A stretch of 64,000 nucleotides of DNA from Arctopsyche grandis (taxonomy: Eukaryota; Arthropoda; Insecta; Trichoptera; Hydropsychidae): NCBI RefSeq assembly GCF_051622035.1, contig NC_135357.1:21008256-21072255 (forward strand), read 5' to 3'. The notes under the pieces were generated by a model, which was not told the DNA's origin, did not search any database, and saw only the letters and a program-made list of their open reading frames with translations. The stretch's first letter is position 1, and each line of letters opens with the position of its first letter. Position numbers and translations under genes: made by a program. Shown here piece after piece: positions 58,965-64,000 of this stretch.

Positions 58965-59250
58965 AAAAAATTCGGATGTGACCAACACATGACTTGAACT
59001 ATGTATTTGAGGAATATAAGAAGGTCACAAAAAAAAATTCAATACTGAGCCGTACATACACATTATGAAATACTATGACATCATTTTCGAAACATATTGA
59101 GCGCAAATATATGGAAACCTGCACAAGGCAAAAGTTCTACTTTCAATTGTCGGATTATGTTCAAATTTGTTTTATTACTTAAAATCACTATCAGTATATA
59201 CACATTAAATATCAATAATTTAAAAGGTAAAAAAAAAAATTAAATATTGG
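58965..59250 (+). repeat. 1.2-kb repeat family, head fragment, cut by SINE
   Basis: AAAAAATTCGGATGTGACCAA followed by about 270 bp of the 5' part, then the poly-T end of a minus-strand SINE. Confidence 0.8.
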
Positions 59251-59682
59251 TTTTTTTTTTTTTTTTAATATATACCAAGAAGGCCTTACAGGTAAATCCC
59301 AATGCGCCTTCCTGGCCAATTACAAATACAAATGCAGCATTTTTTTATTATAAGTCGTTGAATTGCGAGACACTGAAAAAACTCGCAAATTAACGAGACA
59401 TCTATGAATTGTACATAAATTTTTATTGTACATCCATCAAATTTCAAATAATGGTGACATAGTAGGTAGGAAGGATTTTTAGCCAATTTTTTTTTCCGGG
59501 AACCGTTTCAACAATGAAATCAGAGAAAATTGGCAAACTCTGATAGGAAACGATCAACCTGGAGTCACAAATCCAGGTCTGACCAACAGCATACTCTGAA
59601 AAATTCATTTTCATTCAGGGATAGAACCCGGCACTTTCTTGACGGTAAGCAGAAGCTTAACGTCCGAGCTATGCTGCTGGCT
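59251..59682 (-). mobile_element. Full-length tRNA-derived SINE, minus strand
   Basis: It matches 24824-25266 over its whole length: poly-A (here T16), the 3' hairpin GAAGGCCTTACAGG...CCTTCCTGG, the body with TCAACCTGGAGTCACAAATC, and the head with GAACCCGG and AGCATAGCTCGG (minus). It is inserted in the 1.2-kb repeat. Confidence 0.85.
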
Positions 59683-59699
59683 TTTAAAACAACAATATA

Positions 59700-59782
59700 G
59701 AAATATCGGGTGACCGTAAAAAAGTCGACAGTGAAAAAGTCGAAAATGTTCGTTTACCATGCATACATATGAAAAACGGTTA

Positions 59783-59850
<68 letters not shown>

Positions 59851-59886
59851 GTGGCGTGCGGTAAAACTCTCTCTCCCCCGGTCGTA
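59700..59886 (-). repeat. Repeat block matching 25262-25430
   Basis: GGTGACCGTAAAAAAGTCGA through GAAAAACGGTTAGTA, then (TA)n at 59783-59848, then GTGGCGTGCGGTAAAACTC and GTCGTACATCCTCACTTAA. The direct join to the 75-bp module is the SINE-free arrangement. Confidence 0.75.
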
Positions 59887-59985
59887 CATCCTCACTTAAT
59901 TTGCGCGAGCAGGATACAACAGGAACAAGAGGAACAGGCTTTTCCTCCCGTATCCTGCGCGCGCACATTAAACAAGGCTGTATGA
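59887..59985 (-). repeat. 75-bp palindromic module, SINE-free copy
   Basis: TTAATTTGCGCGAGCAGGAT ... GTATCCTGCGCGCGCACATTAA; outside it ACAAGGCTGTATGACAAAAA is shared with 24725-24750, so the parent element extends further. Confidence 0.75.
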
Positions 59986-60047
59986 CAAAAATAGAGATAA
60001 TTTCACCACATGCCACTGATATACATATATTATATACATAGTACCGT

Positions 60048-60130
60048 TTACCATGCACCCTTTTTATTTTTTCGATTTTCGATCTGTGTCTTCCGATATT
60101 TGCTTTTTCGATCTTTTCACTTTCAGTGTC
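60048..60130. repeat. Foldback-arm fragment
   Basis: ACCGTTTACCATGCACCC, TTCGATTTTCGATCTGTGTC and TTCCGATATTTGC match the inner arms of the elements at 17532 and 31381. Confidence 0.65.
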
Positions 60131-60139
60131 ATGAGGTAG

Positions 60140-60195
60140 ACCCCAATTTGTTTCCGAAACCACCCGTTGAAATTTCAACGGGCACAACACACTAG
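60140..60195 (+). mobile_element. Helitron-like 3' terminus
   Basis: The perfect hairpin CCCGTTGAAATTTCAACGGG (60163-60182) then CACAACACACTAG|T. Same terminus as 27430 and 43115 on the other strand; the element's 5' part is not seen. Confidence 0.65.
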
Positions 60196-62443
60196 TAATA
60201 AATATTATCTTTCGGTGTGTGACGGGCCAAGGAAGGTGGGTTGAAATATCCTCCATTCATTTCCGGGGTGTTTTCGTTGATTGATTCGCAACCCGTCCGT
60301 CGACACTTTCTTTCGTTCGTTTACATCTGTTCGAGTCCATTGTGACCACTTCATATCCGGTTCGTTGGAAAAAAGTCGGGCTACGTAATCGATACATTTT
60401 TCATCGTCTCCGCGTTGCACCCCCTCTCGAGCACTCTCATTCTTTTAACCCTCTTGGTGACGATAAACCGTCGGCATCCGCGTGTGTCGACATTGTCCGA
60501 AAGCTACCAGGAATAGATTTGTGTCGATGTTGTGGCTATAACTTATTAATAATCCGTGACAGCAGCGGCGGCACGCGCTGGCACACATTTTTGTGACCGT
60601 GGCGCGTATTTATAACGCAACGAGCTGCGATGCCACTGGTGCTGGACAACTCTTTCATTCAGTGCATTCGCTATTCAGTTAGCTGCATTTATGACCGATT
60701 GTTTATTCAAAACAGCACCGTGGCAAAAAGTGCCGAGGATTAAACCACAGCATGTGATTTCACGGGTATCTAACCCTGAAAAGGATCGTACGTACATACA
60801 TAGATATATATGTACATACGTACGAACATAGGCATCTGCCCAGCCGGAAAATCAAAGATGAAAATACGGGAATGAAAAGGGCAGTGTCTGAACGTTGCGG
60901 ATTGAAAAAAAAGTCATGAAATTGACATGTCTGAAAAAACAATGAATGAAGAGATCTCGTTGTATAATAAAATAAAGACGTATTTAATATAAATTTTTGG
61001 GGTTTCTGCGTCTGACTTGATCCGTTCTTGATCTCCAATTTAGAAGAAATCTTGCCGTCAATGTTTATGGTAACGAATGAAGATAAAGCACGCGTCTATA
61101 AATCTCATTTAGCAATACGAATCCACACAGAAACAATAAATATTTTACTAGTGTAATATCTAGCGAAATTGCCGTTTAAATTGGCGAATGTTTCTTGTTG
61201 AATACGAACATTTAATACCGAATAGTAGTGGAATTTATGTTCTTATTAGAATTCGTCTATGTTAACAATGTAGCATATAATAGACAAATGTGTTGCAAAA
61301 TTAAATTTCTTACATTAATTAATCACAAAAGTAATTACGAAATGTTTCATGACATAAATAAATACCAGGGCTGTCGGATAATTGGGATAATTTCAAGCGG
61401 AGTCGGAGTCCGGCTCCATATTCTTTTTACAAACCTCCTTTACGTTTTTATTATTATTTTCTTTATTACAGTATGTGTCAACTAGAGTCTCCAATTTTAT
61501 AGAAGTAATCCACGAATAAATTGAAATTTAATATTTCCTTTGTAAAAATAATGAATGTAAATTACATTATAAATAAAATCATTGAATACCACGTATTTTG
61601 ATGTGTTGTGGCCAAAACCGATAGTTTCCTACGTCTCGTACTTTTTTTATTCTCATTTTTACTGTAATTATTAAATTGATTTTTTTGTGTATGAAATTCA
61701 TACGCATACACTATGAATGTATTTAATTTTTATTTATACTTATTTCATTATCAATAGTTCAATAAATTGGGTCACATGTCAACTTTCAGTTATTTTTTTA
61801 TATATTTTAATTTTTTATATTTTGAAAATCGCTATTTATTATTAGTAAATAGTGTTTTGCCCGTTTATATCAACGGATGGTTTCAGATAGGATTTGATAC
61901 ACGAATTAAAATAAAGTTATATATTATATATAAATATAAAGCAAGGTAATTAACGCGCGTGCACGTAATATTATCGTAATAAAAAGTGGGCGCAATACAC
62001 GCTCACCAATCCAACCCGTTCGAAATGATGAAAGAAGTGTGTGTGTATGTATGTGTCACCCGTCGCTCAGCCAAATGTCGCACATGCCTGTCTTCGATCG
62101 GCCTGATGTCCCCCACCCCCACCCTCCCCAATTTCTCGCTACCACACTTCCCCGTTTCTTGAATACTTCGTTCTGATTGGCTGCGTGTCCACGCTCTGCC
62201 AAATACATACACACATCGCGTCCGTTTTTATATTTACTAATAATTTCATACGTTGACAAGAAAAATCGATGTTATTAAAATCGTTCAAGTTGGAGTTGGA
62301 GTTTGGAATCAGAGTTGCAGTCAAATCATCGGACCGGAGTCGGTGTCGTTAAAGTTTAAACCGACTCTTCGGCCCTGAAAAATATATACATAGATATATA
62401 ATTTTTTGAAAATGAATTAAGTATTGAACTAGAACTTTGCGCG
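60196..62443. other. Unique DNA, CG-richer at 60200-60760; no gene confirmed
   Basis: The frames 60205-60420 (minus) and 60342-60596 (plus) overlap and have no known domain. TATTTATAACGC near 60607 is a weak TATA candidate. GGAGTCGGAGTCCGG near 61400 belongs to a simple GGAGTC-type motif also at 27.5, 43.2 and 62.3 kb. Confidence 0.35.
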
Positions 62444-62631
62444 CTTATTTAAATCGCACTCGATCGTTGGGCGCTCGGCGATAGGCAACTACAAACATCA
62501 CGCCTATACGATTACAAGAACAACATAACTCAACAAATATACTATACATGATTCTGACTTAGTGATGCTTGATGATGTTTGTAGATTGTACATCGCCGAG
62601 TGCCCAACGTTTAAGCGCGATTTTATGTAAG
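62444..62631. repeat. Inverted-repeat element (188 bp)
   Basis: CTTATTTAAATCGC...CGTTGGGCGCTCGGCGAT and, reversed, CTTACATAAAATCGC...CGTTGGGCACTCGGCGAT form imperfect arms of about 60 bp ending in CTACAAACATCA. No clear target duplication. Confidence 0.65.
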
Positions 62632-63404
62632 CCTGAATAAATAATTGAAGACGAACGGTTTAAATAAAAAATAGCTTATTACGGACTAACTTCAATAGAA
62701 CTGATTACGGACTAACTTAAATTCCAACATTGAAGAGTTTATATACTCTTATTTAAAACAATGAATGTGTTGAAGACACGTGTTGCACAATTTCGGTTAG
62801 TCAGTACTTAGCTATGCCACAAATCAATGGTCCTATATATTAAATTAGGTGTGTCTTATCTACTAGTTAGTCGTTTTTATTGTTGATATTAATTACACAT
62901 CATATGAAAATGAAGGAGTCATACATAATGGTGTCATACAAGTGACGAATTGGTAATATTTGAATATAGTGAATATAATGGTAGAGGGTTGTCCTCAGCC
63001 CTTAATTCGCGCAACGACCATGAAACCGACTAATTTAATTTGATATTTATTAATAAATATACTGTATCAATAACAAACTGATCATAAATATAATATGTAT
63101 TTGATAGATAAATCTTCACAAAGTATCACATCGTCTGGACATTTTTAAATGCCCGGGCACACAATACACAATGTGAGTACGTCAGCAGTATCACACCATT
63201 AGTCTGCCCGTCAACTGGTTATCAAGATTATGTCGGCCATTTCTCGACATCTGTCACATTCAATTCAAACGTGTATATGTGTGTATCGGGAAAATTCGTT
63301 TCGATGTTGAAATGTCGGAATATCTCCTCTAAGAACTTTCGGAAAACCCTTTATAAAGCCTTTATATTATTTTTAAAATACAGTACATCGCCTTCTAACT
63401 AGGG
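62632..63404. other. No gene seen
   Basis: Unique A+T-rich sequence. A GATTACGGACTAACTT motif is repeated in tandem at about 62677 and 62703. Confidence 0.4.
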
Positions 63405-63985
63405 ATCCCAAATATTCGTCGACTTCAACTATTCGAATATCGAAAAGTAAATCAAGAGCTATTCGAATATTCGAATATATTCGAAACTTAAAAAAAAGGT
63501 AATTACATATAAACAAATCATAAATTTGAATGAATCGTCTTATCATAGTTGCCATTGAATTCCAACTAGTTTTTATAGCCAATAATAATTTCAATTTTTT
63601 ATTTTCCTTTTTTCATTATGATTTCTTGTAAAAATGTATATTTCGCCGGTGACTTCTTAAATATTCGTATTATTTTTCTGATGTTTTCTAAAATTTCGTA
63701 GAGATTATTATCGATCTAAAAGTGATTTTCTTCAAACATTTCCGTATTTATGTAATTAATAAAAATCTTCTACATTATCTTCATTTTTGTCACAATTATC
63801 CCCATTATACATATATGTATTTCATTTTCTTCATAATCGTCGTCTTCTTCTTCATCTCTCTTTTCATGTTGATTTTGTGTATTTAGTTTATAAAAAAATA
63901 TACATATACACGAGTAATATTCGAATAGTTGATGAAATATTCGAATAATGAATGGCTGAAAAATCAGACGAATAATTCGAATAAC
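63405..63985. repeat. TATTCGAATA-rich ends of a possible element
   Basis: ATTCGAATA palindromes cluster at 63430-63485 and again, in mirrored order, at 63918-63982. The ends CAAATATTCGTCGAC and, reversed, GAATTATTCGTCTG are weakly inverted, so this may be an element of about 580 bp. Confidence 0.4.
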
Positions 63986-64000
63986 GCTGTAAATTTGCGA

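Overview
This window looks like non-coding, repeat-rich chromosomal DNA from an arthropod, most likely an insect. The evidence is several LINE clades with insect-type ORF1 proteins, tRNA-derived SINEs, Helitrons with TC/CTAG ends, hAT-type and foldback MITEs, a Ty3/gypsy-like solo LTR, and many ACATACATATGTATGTA-type microsatellites. I could not fix the order; Lepidoptera or a relative is a guess from the style of the repeats. There are no bacterial or phage genes, no CRISPR array, and no host protein-coding exon that I can defend. Nearly every longer open frame is either a transposon remnant or a microsatellite translation.

Layout. 0-6 kb: hAT-MITE relics, a SINE, a candidate short LTR, an unclassified 1.2-kb repeat family, and the 5' piece of a Helitron. 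6.6-13.5 kb: a nearly complete but decayed CR1-group-like LINE (ORF1 with a PHD-like finger and a Baculo_FP-like domain; ORF2 endonuclease and reverse transcriptase). Its endonuclease is split by a 2.6-kb Helitron full of GC-rich hairpin minisatellites. 13.6-14.2 kb: solo LTR with GTAT duplications. 14.9-18.7 kb: a hAT MITE, then a LINE copy that keeps ORF1 but lacks ORF2, itself split by a foldback element, then two SINEs. 20.1-21.4 kb: 5'-truncated LINE reverse transcriptase. 24.5-28.2 kb: nested SINE, short modules, hAT MITE and Helitrons. 28.4-35.3 kb: mostly unique A+T-rich DNA with one GC-rich island and a second foldback element. 35.3-43.9 kb: Helitron-like elements carrying tRNA-like segments, and very long (TA)n arrays. 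45-60 kb: a tiny MITE, three RTE-like LINE fragments, two two-headed Helitrons, a second full 1.2-kb element, a foldback element and a SINE/module cluster. 60-64 kb: mostly unique sequence with two inverted-repeat structures.

The elements form nested strata. Paralogous unoccupied sites inside the window let several insertions be read directly: the hAT MITE at 26.7 kb against 37.84 kb, and the SINE at 24.8 kb against 59.89 kb. The most interesting signals are the Helitron family that carries tandem arrays of the d(GCGAAGC) mini-hairpin, the two Helitron copies with duplicated 5' ends and one 3' end, a candidate pseudoknot in the LINE 3' UTR, and the ORF1-only LINE. All coordinates come from reading by eye; repeat boundaries without target-site duplications are uncertain by tens of bases.
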